Below are positions 8,222 to 16,615 of a stretch of 64,000 nucleotides of DNA, in pieces (the first letter of the stretch is position 1; each line of letters begins with the position of its first letter). The stretch spans positions 1 to 64,000 of the forward strand of contig NZ_BJZU01000020.1 in assembly GCF_007992195.1 (NCBI RefSeq), in the 5' to 3' direction. The position numbers and the translations under genes were made by a program. Origin of the DNA: Methylobacterium oxalidis. GTDB taxonomy: Bacteria > Pseudomonadota > Alphaproteobacteria > Rhizobiales > Beijerinckiaceae. The notes beneath the pieces are model-generated. The model did no database searches. It had not been told where the DNA came from and saw only the letters and a program-made list of their open reading frames with translations.

Positions 8222-9151
8222 TCAGCGCGGCTTCGGCGTGCCGGGTCTGCGCGCCGCCCTGGGCGCGCTCCGCGGGGCGGCCGGCTCGGATGCGGCAGGC
8301 TTCGCGGCAGCCTTCACGGCGGCGGACCTCGCCGGCGCGGGCTTGGGCGCCGGCGACTTCGACAGACCCGTCCTGACAGGCGCGCGCGCCGCGGCGGGCG
8401 CCTCGGGCGCGGGCGTCGACTTGCCGCCGGCCTTGTCCTTCGGGTCGGCCCAGAACGCGTCGAAGATGTCCTGCATCGCCTTGACGTTCTGCTGCTGAAC
8501 CTCGGCGCCGGACTGAAGCATCTTGTTGAACATCTCCATGGGCTGCGCCTCGGCACCGCCCTTCCCGGGGGGCTTGGAGGGCGCCTTGACGGGCTCCGGC
8601 GCCGCCTCCACGGGCGGCGGGCTCGGGGGCGGAGGAGGCGCGGCGGGAGCGGCCGGCGCCTGCTGGGGAGACGTGAACGCCTTCAGCATGTCGGCCCAGA
8701 AGGTGTTGACGGCGAGGTAGGGGTTCGCGGGCTCGGCGCTCGGAGGCGGCTGCTGGGGCTGCGTGCCCTGGTTCAACATCATGTGCACGATGCTGGCCAC
8801 CACCATGCCGGCCATCAGCGGCAGCATCTGGCGCACCACCTGCGAGCCGACGCCGCTCGCGGCGGATGCCTGCTGGATGACCGCCTGGGCGAGCAGCGGC
8901 GAGCCGAAGAGCTGGCCGAGCATCAGCTCGGGCGCCTGCGCGGCGGGCGGCTTGGCCGCGGCAGCCGGCAGGCCGAAGAGCTGCCCGAAACCGACCGGAT
9001 CGGTCGCGGCGCTGCGCTGCAGGCCGATCGTGAAGGCAGGGAGGAGCGCTTCCATGGCCCGGCGGGTCTGGTCCGTCGTCAGGCCGAACTGCTGAGCGAG
9101 CCCCTGCATTCCGGCGCTCTGGCCCTGAAGCATGTCGATCGGATTGAACAT
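8222..9151 (-). CDS. DUF937 domain protein with Pro/Ala-rich tail
   Basis: A 309-residue protein. The N-terminal half has the DUF937 pattern: MFNPIDMLQG, a helical segment QQFGLTTDQTRRAMEALLPAF and GFGQLFG, then a helix with LPLMAGMVVASIVHMML (about 112-130) that could be membrane-associated. The rest is low-complexity Pro/Ala with a short helical island (MEMFNKMLQSG, about 210) and a Lys/Arg/Ala/Pro-rich basic tail. The island MFNKMLQSGAEVQQQNVKAM recalls phasin-like sequences, but this is only an impression. Start at 9151 is chosen because the family begins with MFNP. Function unknown. Confidence 0.75.
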   Translation of the reverse strand: MFNPIDMLQGQSAGMQGLAQQFGLTTDQTRRAMEALLPAFTIGLQRSAATDPVGFGQLFGLPAAAAKPPAAQAPELMLGQLFGSPLLAQAVIQQASAASGVGSQVVRQMLPLMAGMVVASIVHMMLNQGTQPQQPPPSAEPANPYLAVNTFWADMLKAFTSPQQAPAAPAAPPPPPSPPPVEAAPEPVKAPSKPPGKGGAEAQPMEMFNKMLQSGAEVQQQNVKAMQDIFDAFWADPKDKAGGKSTPAPEAPAAARAPVRTGLSKSPAPKPAPARSAAVKAAAKPAASEPAAPRSAPRAARRPGTPKPR

Positions 9152-9311
9152 GGCCGGCGGCCTCATCATCGGGCGCACGGGGTGGAAACCCGCGTGCACG
9201 CACCAGTCCCAAGCATGAAATGTGTCCCATCCGCCGCCAACTGACCAGCGCCCGCGGCCTTTTGCCGGCGCAGGGCGGGCAATCGGCCGTGGATTGCGGC
9301 TCGATCCGCGC

Positions 9312-10781
9312 TCAGACGAGCGCGCCGCCCTGCGCCGGGCCCGCGGCGAGCGAGGCCTCGGCGTCAGCCTGGAGTTCGGCGGCCGGCGGCGGGTTCGCGG
9401 CCCGCAGGGCGAGGGCGCGACGCTCCAGCCGCGTCACCGTGCGAAAGGCGAGCACGATCCCGAGGGTGCCGAACAGGAGCGAGCCGGCGCCGACCCCGGC
9501 GATGACGCCCCGCGGCCCGTAGAGCGCGGCTCCGGCGAGGGCGGGCGGCATCGTCCCGATCGTCGCCCGGCCCCAGTTCAGCGCCGTCGACAGGAAGGGG
9601 AAGCCGAGATTGTTGAACGAGGCGTTCGACAGGAACAGGAGGCCGTTGAAGAACCAGACCGCGCCGCTGACGAGGCAGAAGAAGGCGAACAGGCCGCCCG
9701 CGCTGCCGTGAAGCTCGAACAGGGCGAGCAGCGGATCGCGCGCGGCGATGAGCGCCCCCCAGACGACGAAGACGTAGGCCGCCGTCACGTAGGCGCCCGT
9801 GCGCAGGACGCCGCGCATCCGGTCGAACCGGCCCGCCCCCCAGTTCTGGCCGAGGATCGGGCCGATCGAGCCCGACATCGCGAAGAGCCCGCCGAAGGCC
9901 ACGGGGGTCAGCCGGTCGATCACGGCGTTGCCCGCGACCGCTTCGGCGCCGAACCGGGCCAGCGCATGGGCGACGAAGGCGCTCGCGACCGAGGGGGCGA
10001 GGTTCGTCAGCACCGCCGGCAGTGCGATCCGCAGCATCACGGGCGCGTCCGAGAGCACCTCGGACAGGTGCGGCCGGGAGAGCATGCGGTGGTCCCGCAC
10101 GCCCTGCCAGCCGATCAGCGCGAAGGTGGCGCGGGCCGCGCAGGTGGCGAGCGCCGCCCCGTCGACGCCGAGGCCGGCCCCGAAGATGAGGAGCGGGTCG
10201 AGCCCCGCCGTGACGAGGCCACCGCCGAGGGTGACGTACATGGCCTGCCGCGCCGCCCCGACCGCCCGGAGCAGGCCGGAGAACATCATGCCCGGCGCCA
10301 TCAGCACGTTCGAAGGCAGCGCGATCCAGAGGAAGCGCTCGGCCACCGGCAGGGTCTCGGCGTCGGCCCCGATGGCGCGCAGGAGCGGGTCGAGCAGCGG
10401 AAGCATCACGAGGACGAGGACGGCCGAGACGACGAGCCCGTGCAGGGTGGCCGAGGTGGCGAGCCGGCGCGCCAGCGCGTCGTCGCCGGCCCCGATCGCC
10501 CGCGAGACGAGGGCGCCCGCCGCGATCATCAGGCCGATGTTGATCGAGACCGCGAAGAACTGGACGATCGTGGCGAAGCCGACCGCCGCGGTCAGGCGCG
10601 GGTCGCCGAGCTTCGAGACGTAGAGGAGCGACAGGAGGTCGACCACGAAGATCGCCATCAGGCCGATCGAGCCGGTGCCGCTCATCACGATGACGTGGCG
10701 CAGGATCGAGCCCTCGACGAAGCGCGCGCCCTCGCGCGGGGACAGCGCCTCCTCGCCGCGCCGGACGGGCTCCTCAGGCAT
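9312..10781 (-). CDS. MATE family efflux transporter
   Basis: A 489-residue inner-membrane protein with about twelve hydrophobic helices in two related halves, the MATE layout (cation/proton-driven export of drugs or metabolites). Visible family features include a first helix after GSIGLMAIFVVDLLSLLYVSKLG, QFFAVSINIGLMIAAGALVSRAIG, and a central VAGNAVIDRL segment starting the second half. The ATG at 10781 lies inside the end of the KefB-type gene (8-bp overlap), so the two are co-transcribed and translationally linked. The substrate cannot be predicted. Confidence 0.9.
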   Translation of the reverse strand: MPEEPVRRGEEALSPREGARFVEGSILRHVIVMSGTGSIGLMAIFVVDLLSLLYVSKLGDPRLTAAVGFATIVQFFAVSINIGLMIAAGALVSRAIGAGDDALARRLATSATLHGLVVSAVLVLVMLPLLDPLLRAIGADAETLPVAERFLWIALPSNVLMAPGMMFSGLLRAVGAARQAMYVTLGGGLVTAGLDPLLIFGAGLGVDGAALATCAARATFALIGWQGVRDHRMLSRPHLSEVLSDAPVMLRIALPAVLTNLAPSVASAFVAHALARFGAEAVAGNAVIDRLTPVAFGGLFAMSGSIGPILGQNWGAGRFDRMRGVLRTGAYVTAAYVFVVWGALIAARDPLLALFELHGSAGGLFAFFCLVSGAVWFFNGLLFLSNASFNNLGFPFLSTALNWGRATIGTMPPALAGAALYGPRGVIAGVGAGSLLFGTLGIVLAFRTVTRLERRALALRAANPPPAAELQADAEASLAAGPAQGGALV

Positions 10782-12672
10782 CCGGGCGTGCGTCCTGGGT
10801 CTCGAGGGCGCGGTGGGCCGCCTCCCGGCGCTCGTGGCCGATGATGTCGCGGGTCTCGGCGTTGAGCGCCCTGGCCGGGCGCTGCGGCGCCGTGAGCGGC
10901 TCGGGCTTCAGCTCGCCCGGCAGGCCGCGCATCCAGCCCGACCCGTCCGGCAGGGCGCCCGCCTGCTGCAGCACGAGGCGGGCGACGTCGCGCTTGCGCA
11001 CCTCGTCCGTTCGGCGCGCGGCCGACTCGGCCGACAGGCCGAGGGCCTCGAGGGTGGCGCGGCCGAAGGCCAGGGCCGATTCCGAGGTCTCGCGGAGCTG
11101 GAAGTCCACGTCGCGGTTCATCAGCTCGACCGCGTGGGTGCGGTCGTAGGCCCGCACGTAGGTGCGCACGCTCTCGAATTCCTCGTGCACGATGTCGACG
11201 ATCTTCAGCGCCGCCTCCGGGTCGTCGATGCAGACGCAGACGAGCTCGACCCGGCCGATCCCGGCCGCCCGCAGCACGTCGAGGCGGGTACCGTCGCCGT
11301 AGTAGATCCGGAAGCCGAAGCGGGAGGCCGAGCGGATCTGCTCCACGTCCTTGTCGATGACCGTGACGCTGATCCCCTCGGCGAGCAGGACCTGCGTCAG
11401 GATCTGCCCGAAGCGGCCGAAGCCGATCAGCAGCACACGCGCCTCCGTGCTCTCGACGACGTCCGGCGCCTGCTCCTCGGCCGCCGACGGCCGGCGGGCC
11501 AGCACCGCGTCGAGCCCCTTGGCGGCGACAGGGCCGATCAGCATGGTGAGCGCGGCGAGCGCCACGGCGAAGCGCGTCGCGTTGGCGTCGATCAGCCCAA
11601 GCCCGCCCGCCACAGGCAGGAGCACGAAGGCGAACTCGCCCGCCGGCGCCAGGATCGCGGCGCCCCGCACCGCGTCGAGCCACGGCGAGCCGAACAGCCG
11701 GAAGAGCCCCACCACCAGCGCGACCTTGAGCAGGATCGCGCCCGCCGTCGCCCCGAACAGGATCGGCCACAGGCTCTTCACGAGGCCGCCGTCGATCGAC
11801 ATGCCGACGCTCATGAAGAACAGGCCGAGCAGCATGCCGCGGAAGGGCTCGATATCGGCCTCCAGCTGGTGCCGGAAGTTCGACTCGGCGAGCAGGATTC
11901 CGGCCAGGAACGCGCCCATCGCCATCGACAGGCCGACCTCCTGCATCAGGAGGGCGGTCCCGAGCACGACGAGGAGCGCGGCCGCCGTCATCACCTCGCG
12001 GGCGCCGCTCGCGGCGAGCAGGCGGAAGAACGGGTTGAGGCCGTAGCGACCGACGAGGACCACGGCGAGGATCGCGGCGAGCGCCTTGCCGGTCGATTGC
12101 ACCGCCTCGCCGAACCAGAAGCCGTCGCCTCCCCCGCCGCCCGCGGAGGCGAGGAGCGGCATCAGGGCGAGGATCGCCACCACCGAGAGATCCTGGAACA
12201 GCAGCACCGCGAAGGCGCGGCCGCCGTAGGGCGTACCGAGGTCGCCGCGCTCCTCGAGAAGCTGCAGCGCCACCGCGGTCGCCGACAGGGCGAGCGCGAT
12301 CCCGACCACGGTCGCCGCTGCCGGCGCGAGGCCGAACAGGAGGCCCGCGCCCCCGAGCGCCGCGGCGCAGACGAGGAGCTGGGCCGTGCCCAGCCCGAAG
12401 ATGTCCCGCCGCATCGAGACGAGCTGCGAGAGGTGCAACTCCAGGCCCACGATGAAGAGGAGCAGCACCACCCCGATCTCGGCGACGCTCGCCGCGGTCT
12501 CGGGCTCGGCGATCAGCGAGAAGCCGAATGGGCCGATCAGCACGCCGGCCACGAGATAGCCGAGTACCGCGCTCTGCCCGATCAGCCGGAAGACCGGCAC
12601 GCCGATCACCGCGGCCGACAGGAAGGTCAGGACCGGGGGGAGAAAGCTCGCATGTTCCGTCGGGCTCGCCAT
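10774..12672 (-). CDS. CPA2-type cation:proton antiporter (KefB/KefC-like)
   Basis: A 632-residue potassium/proton antiporter or channel-like exporter. The N-terminal about 390 residues form the Na/H-exchanger-like membrane domain (LGYLVAGVLIGPFGF, LLLFIVGLEL, LSATAVALQLL, GAFLAGILLAES). A cytosolic RCK domain follows, with the nucleotide-binding motif VLLIGFGRFGQIL (about 417) and YYGDGTRLDVLRAAG. Kef proteins protect against electrophiles by acidifying the cytoplasm, with the RCK domain binding glutathione adducts or NAD(H). No KefF/KefG ancillary gene is visible; instead a MATE exporter overlaps the 3' end, suggesting a joint detoxification role (inference). Confidence 0.92.
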   Translation of the reverse strand: MASPTEHASFLPPVLTFLSAAVIGVPVFRLIGQSAVLGYLVAGVLIGPFGFSLIAEPETAASVAEIGVVLLLFIVGLELHLSQLVSMRRDIFGLGTAQLLVCAAALGGAGLLFGLAPAAATVVGIALALSATAVALQLLEERGDLGTPYGGRAFAVLLFQDLSVVAILALMPLLASAGGGGGDGFWFGEAVQSTGKALAAILAVVLVGRYGLNPFFRLLAASGAREVMTAAALLVVLGTALLMQEVGLSMAMGAFLAGILLAESNFRHQLEADIEPFRGMLLGLFFMSVGMSIDGGLVKSLWPILFGATAGAILLKVALVVGLFRLFGSPWLDAVRGAAILAPAGEFAFVLLPVAGGLGLIDANATRFAVALAALTMLIGPVAAKGLDAVLARRPSAAEEQAPDVVESTEARVLLIGFGRFGQILTQVLLAEGISVTVIDKDVEQIRSASRFGFRIYYGDGTRLDVLRAAGIGRVELVCVCIDDPEAALKIVDIVHEEFESVRTYVRAYDRTHAVELMNRDVDFQLRETSESALAFGRATLEALGLSAESAARRTDEVRKRDVARLVLQQAGALPDGSGWMRGLPGELKPEPLTAPQRPARALNAETRDIIGHERREAAHRALETQDARPDA

Positions 12673-12829
12673 GGGGCCGGTCGGTCGTCCTTCGAGGGGA
12701 GCGGCGGGGCGAACCGTTCTTAGACTGCGCCGCCGCCCGGTGCGAGCTTGCCCGCGTGAGTTTCCTCACGGCACGGTCCGCCGCCCTCGGCCCTCGACGG
12801 GGACCCGGGGCGGCCATAGATGTGGCGCC

Positions 12830-13330
12830 ATGACGATCCGCACCAGGACCCGCATGACGACCCGCACGCCGCTCCTCGCCCTTCTCGCCGCCGCGGCCGT
12901 GACGGCCGCCCCGGCCGCGCGAGCCCAGACCGCCCTGACCCTCACGGGCACCTGCGAGCGCCTGGTGATCGCGGGGCAGGATCTCAGCGCCTCCTGCCGC
13001 GGCACGCTGATGAACACCGTCGCCCGCAGTCGGACGAGCTTCGGCTTCGCGTCGAGCGAGGGCCAGAACCTGACCTTCAGCGGCACCGGCGCCCAGCAGG
13101 AGCGGACGGAGGAGAGCGACCCGCTCCAGCCGATCAACCTCGTCAGCCCGGGCAAGTCCGGCCCCGAGGGCGTGGTGCAGACGCCGACGCCGGCGGTCGG
13201 TGCCTGCCGCTTCGCGACGCCGAGCCCCGGCAAGACCGCCATCACCTGCGAGGCGGAGGCCGGCGGCAAGGCTTACGCCGGCACCTTCGTCACCGATGCC
13301 AAGGCGCCGGACGGCGCTCCCAAGCCCTGA
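12830..13330 (+). CDS. Exported hypothetical protein
   Basis: A 166-residue protein with a basic, hydrophobic signal peptide (cleavage likely after PAARAQ, about residue 28). The mature part contains three cysteines (TGTCERL, SASCRG, GACRF) plus one in AITCEAEAGGK, so two disulfides are possible in the periplasm. I do not recognise a family. The start at 12830 is the one that gives the signal peptide. The gap to the divergent kefB-like gene holds a 6-bp hairpin (12755-12770) and no clear promoter. Confidence 0.65.
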   Translation: MTIRTRTRMTTRTPLLALLAAAAVTAAPAARAQTALTLTGTCERLVIAGQDLSASCRGTLMNTVARSRTSFGFASSEGQNLTFSGTGAQQERTEESDPLQPINLVSPGKSGPEGVVQTPTPAVGACRFATPSPGKTAITCEAEAGGKAYAGTFVTDAKAPDGAPKP

Positions 13331-13564
13331 GGCGGACGGCGCGGCCTCAAGCGGAACAGGACCGAGCGGGACGGGGTGGTCAGGGCTGCGCGCCGGCCCC
13401 ATGTAAACCGTCGCGAATTCTCCTAATGGGTGCTCTCGTAGCGGGGTGGCCGCGATCCGCGTGACGACAGAGCGATCTCACGACGCCGACTCGCCACGGG
13501 CGCGATCGAGCCGGGATCGCGCGGACAGCCCGCCTCCACCATCGGCCGTTGCCGCGAGGACAAG

Positions 13565-14482
13565 ATGCTGAACGACGTTCCCCTGACCGGCGCCCCCGCG
13601 GGCGACGGATCCGCCGACCTGATCAGGGACACGACCACCGCGAGCTTCCGCCAGGACGTCATCGCCGAGTCGATGAACCGCCCGGTCCTCGTGGATTTCT
13701 GGGCGCCCTGGTGCGGCCCCTGCAAGCAGCTCACCCCCGTGCTGGAGAAGGCCGTGAAGGCCGCGGGCGGCAAGGTGGTGCTCGCCAAGATGAACATCGA
13801 CGAGCACCCCTCGATCGCCGGGCAGCTCGGCATCCAGTCGATCCCGGCGGTGATCGCCTTCCAGCGCGGCCAGCCCGTCGACGGCTTCATGGGCGCGGTG
13901 CCCGAGAGCCAGATCAAGACCTTCATCGAGCGGCTCGCCGGCCCCTCCGGCCCGACGCAGATCGATGAGCTGATGGCGGAGGCCGAGACCGCCCTCGCCG
14001 AGGGCGACCTCGCGGGCGCCTCGGAGCTCTACGCGGCCGTGCTCGGCCAGGAGCCCGACAACGTCGCGGCGCTCGCCGGCCTCGCCAAGATCCAGCTCGA
14101 CGCCGGTGAGCTCGAGAACGCCAAGCAGGTCCTCGCCATGGTGCCCGAGGCCAAGGCGAACGACCCGGCGCTCGCCGGCATCCGCGCCGCGGTGGAGCTC
14201 GCCGAGCAGGCCGCCTCGCTCGGCGACCTCGCCGGGCTGCAGAGGCAGGTCGAGGCGAACGCGGACGACCATCAGGCCCGCTTCGACCTCGCGCTGGGGC
14301 TCAACGCCCGGGGCGAGAGGGCGCAGGCCGCCGACCATCTGGTCGAGATCGTGCGCCGGGACCGGACTTGGAACGACGACGGGGCCCGCAAGCAGCTCCT
14401 CCAGTTCTTCGAGGCCTGGGGTCCGATGGATCCGGCCGCGATCCGCGGACGGCGCAAGCTCTCGACGCTGCTGTTCGCCTGA
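13565..14482 (+). CDS. cnoX: Thioredoxin-TPR co-chaperone CnoX (YbbN)
   Basis: A 305-residue cytosolic protein. A thioredoxin domain (about 20-130) is followed by a TPR-like helical domain (about 135-290). The CxxC site is intact, FWAPWCGPCKQL (Cys 50 and 53). E. coli CnoX lacks the full CxxC, whereas the Caulobacter protein has it and is an active thioredoxin, so this copy should combine holdase and redox activity and pass clients to GroEL or DnaK. Length and architecture are complete. It heads a tight run with the LON-domain and Trm112-like genes (25 bp and 20 bp gaps), all on the plus strand, a common alphaproteobacterial order. Confidence 0.92.
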   Translation: MLNDVPLTGAPAGDGSADLIRDTTTASFRQDVIAESMNRPVLVDFWAPWCGPCKQLTPVLEKAVKAAGGKVVLAKMNIDEHPSIAGQLGIQSIPAVIAFQRGQPVDGFMGAVPESQIKTFIERLAGPSGPTQIDELMAEAETALAEGDLAGASELYAAVLGQEPDNVAALAGLAKIQLDAGELENAKQVLAMVPEAKANDPALAGIRAAVELAEQAASLGDLAGLQRQVEANADDHQARFDLALGLNARGERAQAADHLVEIVRRDRTWNDDGARKQLLQFFEAWGPMDPAAIRGRRKLSTLLFA

Positions 14483-14507
14483 TGCCCGGCGGGGCGGGGG
14501 AGATGCC

Positions 14508-15176
14508 ATGAGCACGCATGCGGGCTACAAGGGCCCGGCGGATTGCCCCGCCGTGATCCCGGTCTTCCCCCTCCCGGGCGCCCTACTGCTGCCGCGGGGG
14601 CAGATGCCCCTCAACATCTTCGAGCCCCGCTACCTCGCCATGGTGGACGACGCTCTGCGAACCGACCGGATCATCGGCATGATCCAGCCGGATGCGGAGG
14701 GCGGCGGCTCGCCGATGGCGCCGCGCCTCTACCGCGTCGGCTGCGCCGGCCGGGTGACGCAGTTCGCCGAGACCGGCGACGGCCGCTACCTGATCTCGCT
14801 CACCGGCATCAGCCGGTTCCGGGTCGAGAGCGAGCTCGCCACCACCACCGCCTACCGGCGCTGCCAAGTGTCCTACGACGACTTCACCGCCGATTTCGAG
14901 GCGCGGGCCGGCGAGGAGGCGGTGGACCGCGAGGGCGTGCTGAAGGCCCTGCGGGATTTCGTCGAATCGAACGACCTGAAGGTCGACTGGGCGGGGATCG
15001 ACGAGGCGCCGAACGAGGCCCTCGTCAACGCCCTGTGCATGATGAGCCCCTTCGGCGTGCGCGAGAAGCAGGCCATGCTGGAGGCGTCCGACCTGAAGAC
15101 GCGGGCGGAGGTCTTGATCGCGGTCACCGAAATGGAGTTGGTGCGCGGATCGGGCTCCGAGCCCACCCTGCAGTGA
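14508..15176 (+). CDS. LON substrate-binding-domain protein
   Basis: A 222-residue stand-alone Lon N-terminal-like (PUA-like) domain protein. Recognisable parts are VFPLPGALLLPRGQMPLNIFEPRY, the motif GMIQPDAEG, RVGCAGRVTQFAETGDGRYLI and GISRFRV. It has no ATPase or Ser-Lys protease domain, so it is not Lon itself; such proteins are thought to bind protein or RNA substrates. The ATG at 14508 is 25 bp after cnoX and the Trm112-like gene follows 20 bp later, so the three are probably one operon. Any role in protein quality control is suggested by context only. Confidence 0.88.
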   Translation: MSTHAGYKGPADCPAVIPVFPLPGALLLPRGQMPLNIFEPRYLAMVDDALRTDRIIGMIQPDAEGGGSPMAPRLYRVGCAGRVTQFAETGDGRYLISLTGISRFRVESELATTTAYRRCQVSYDDFTADFEARAGEEAVDREGVLKALRDFVESNDLKVDWAGIDEAPNEALVNALCMMSPFGVREKQAMLEASDLKTRAEVLIAVTEMELVRGSGSEPTLQ

Positions 15177-15196
15177 CCTGAGGCGAGACGCGCACC

Positions 15197-15403
15197 ATGG
15201 CCGACGATTTCTCCCCCCCCGTCGAGGCGACCCGGGTCGACCCGAAGCTCCTCGAGATCCTGGTCTGCCCGCTGACCAAGGGCACGCTGGAGTACGACAG
15301 CGCCCGCCAGGAGCTGATCAGCCGCTCGGCCAAGCTCGCCTACCCGATCCGCGACGGCATTCCGATCATGCTGCCGGAAGAGGCGCGCCCCCTCACCGAC
15401 TGA
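15197..15403 (+). CDS. Trm112 family protein (UPF0434 type)
   Basis: A 68-residue protein matching the bacterial Trm112-like family: [39 protein letters not shown]. Eukaryotic and archaeal Trm112 activates several methyltransferases; the bacterial short form probably does something similar, but partners are not established. Only one cysteine of the usual zinc pairs is kept, so this version probably does not bind zinc. It is the last gene of the cnoX cluster. Confidence 0.9.
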   Translation: MADDFSPPVEATRVDPKLLEILVCPLTKGTLEYDSARQELISRSAKLAYPIRDGIPIMLPEEARPLTD

Positions 15404-15790
15404 CCGGGGTGGGGCCGGGTCGCGGAAGACGCGTCGACCTGGCCTACCGGATCCCGGGCGCGCGTGACGCGCGCCCGCGACCAGAGGGCCCATCAAGCAG
15501 GATCGGGCCGAGCGTGGCCGTTTCGGAACGCTCACGACCTCCTCGCAGAACAAGCCCATACCTCCCGACAGTGCAGAGGCCGGATCGTTCCGCGCACCGC
15601 CAAGCTCCGGCGCGGACAGATCTTCGCGTGTCGTGACGCACGGCGCGTCATATTCTCGCCTTTTCCGGTCAATATTCGGGTTTCATTCACATCGCGTCGG
15701 GCAATTCGCCCAAAACCGAGATGGCGACCCGCCTCAGCGGGTCAGGCCACGCACCGATTGTTGCCCGAAACGTCGTCCTCAGGGGGTTCC
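15404..15790. other. 387-bp gap without a recognised gene
   Basis: No convincing ORF, RNA or repeat. The part from about 15645 to 15715 is distinctly T- and A-rich for this window and probably holds the promoter of the following exported-protein gene. A GGAAC at about 15534 has no CGTT at the right distance. Frames that run open through the gap have no good start or ribosome-binding site. Confidence 0.5.
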
Positions 15791-16183
15791 ATGTCGAAGC
15801 TTGCCACGATCCTCGCGCTCAGCGCCGGCCTCTGCGCGCCGGCCCTCACCTCGACGCGCGCGGCGGATGGCGGCAACTTCAACGGCACCTGGTCGGTGGA
15901 GCTCGTCACAGAGAGCGGCCTCTGCGACAGCCGATACAGCTACGCCGTCGCGGTGCAGGAGGGGCAGGTCCGCCTCGTCTCCGCTGCCGGCTCGGCCCGG
16001 ATGAGCGGGCGCGTCGGTCCGGACGGCACCGTCGGCCTCAGCGTCTCGAACGGCACCGCGAGCGGCGCCGTCTCGGGTCGCCTCCAGGCCCGCTCCGGCG
16101 GCGGGACCTGGAAGGTCTCGGCCCTGTGCTCGGGCCGCTGGACCGCCCGCCGCCACGGCGCGCAGGTGGCCCAGGCCGAGTGA
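15791..16183 (+). CDS. Exported hypothetical protein, possible beta-rich fold
   Basis: A 130-residue protein with a signal peptide (hydrophobic ILALSAGLCAPAL, cleavage near TSTRA-A, residue 25). The mature domain starts FNGTWSVELVTESGLC and continues with alternating short hydrophobic strands, Gly/Ser turns and the pair SGRVGPDGTVGLSV and GGGTWKVSALCSGRW, a pattern seen in small periplasmic beta-barrel-like proteins of Hyphomicrobiales. No family name can be assigned with confidence. The start at 15791 was chosen for the signal peptide. It ends convergently with the STAS-like gene. Confidence 0.65.
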   Translation: MSKLATILALSAGLCAPALTSTRAADGGNFNGTWSVELVTESGLCDSRYSYAVAVQEGQVRLVSAAGSARMSGRVGPDGTVGLSVSNGTASGAVSGRLQARSGGGTWKVSALCSGRWTARRHGAQVAQAE

Positions 16184-16200
16184 GGCCGGAGCGGAGCGGC

Positions 16201-16569
16201 TCAGGCCGCCGCGGCGAGCCAGCTCCGCGCCTCGTCCATCCGGTTGCGCTCGAACACCTTGATCTGCGCCGGCGACACGAAGCTGAACGTCTCGGCCAGG
16301 GCCCTCAGCCAGGTCGCGTCCGTCACGAGGGCGACGTGGCTGACGCCCTTCATCATCGACAGGCCGAAGCGCGGGTCCTTGAAGAAGGCCGCCGGCTCCA
16401 TGCCCTGGAAGCTGCGGATGTCTTCCAGGAGCTTGAGCTTGCCGCCCCTGTCGAGGTCGGCCTGCATCGCCGTCATCACGGCGTTCATCTCCTCGTCGCT
16501 GATCTTCCCGTCGACGACGATCTCGGCGATCTGGGAATCCGGCTTCTTCTCGTAACTCAGCACGTGCAC
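16201..16569 (-). CDS. SpoIIAA-like (STAS superfamily) protein
   Basis: A 122-residue soluble protein resembling the SpoIIAA-like family: IAEIVVDGKISDEEMNAV, KLKLLEDIRSFQGMEP, a helix HVALVTDATWLRALAETF and the closing RNRMDEARSWL. Family members adopt a STAS-like fold and may bind lipids or partner proteins; the role is unknown. It uses a GTG start: 16569 lies 3 bases after GGAGG and a second in-frame GTG at 16563 lies 9 bases after it, so either may be used. It precedes no operon partner; priA lies upstream on the same strand. Confidence 0.8.
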   Translation of the reverse strand: MHVLSYEKKPDSQIAEIVVDGKISDEEMNAVMTAMQADLDRGGKLKLLEDIRSFQGMEPAAFFKDPRFGLSMMKGVSHVALVTDATWLRALAETFSFVSPAQIKVFERNRMDEARSWLAAAA

Positions 16570-16615
16570 GCTCCTCCTCGACCGTCGGACGACGACGGAT
16601 GGCGCGCCTAGGTTC

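Noticed and set aside
12755..12770. CGTGAG-TTTC-CTCACG hairpin as a terminator
   Set aside because: It lies between divergent genes, has a short stem and no T-run; probably chance.
15531..15560. GGAAC in the gap before the 130-aa exported protein
   Set aside because: No CGTT 16 or 17 bases later.
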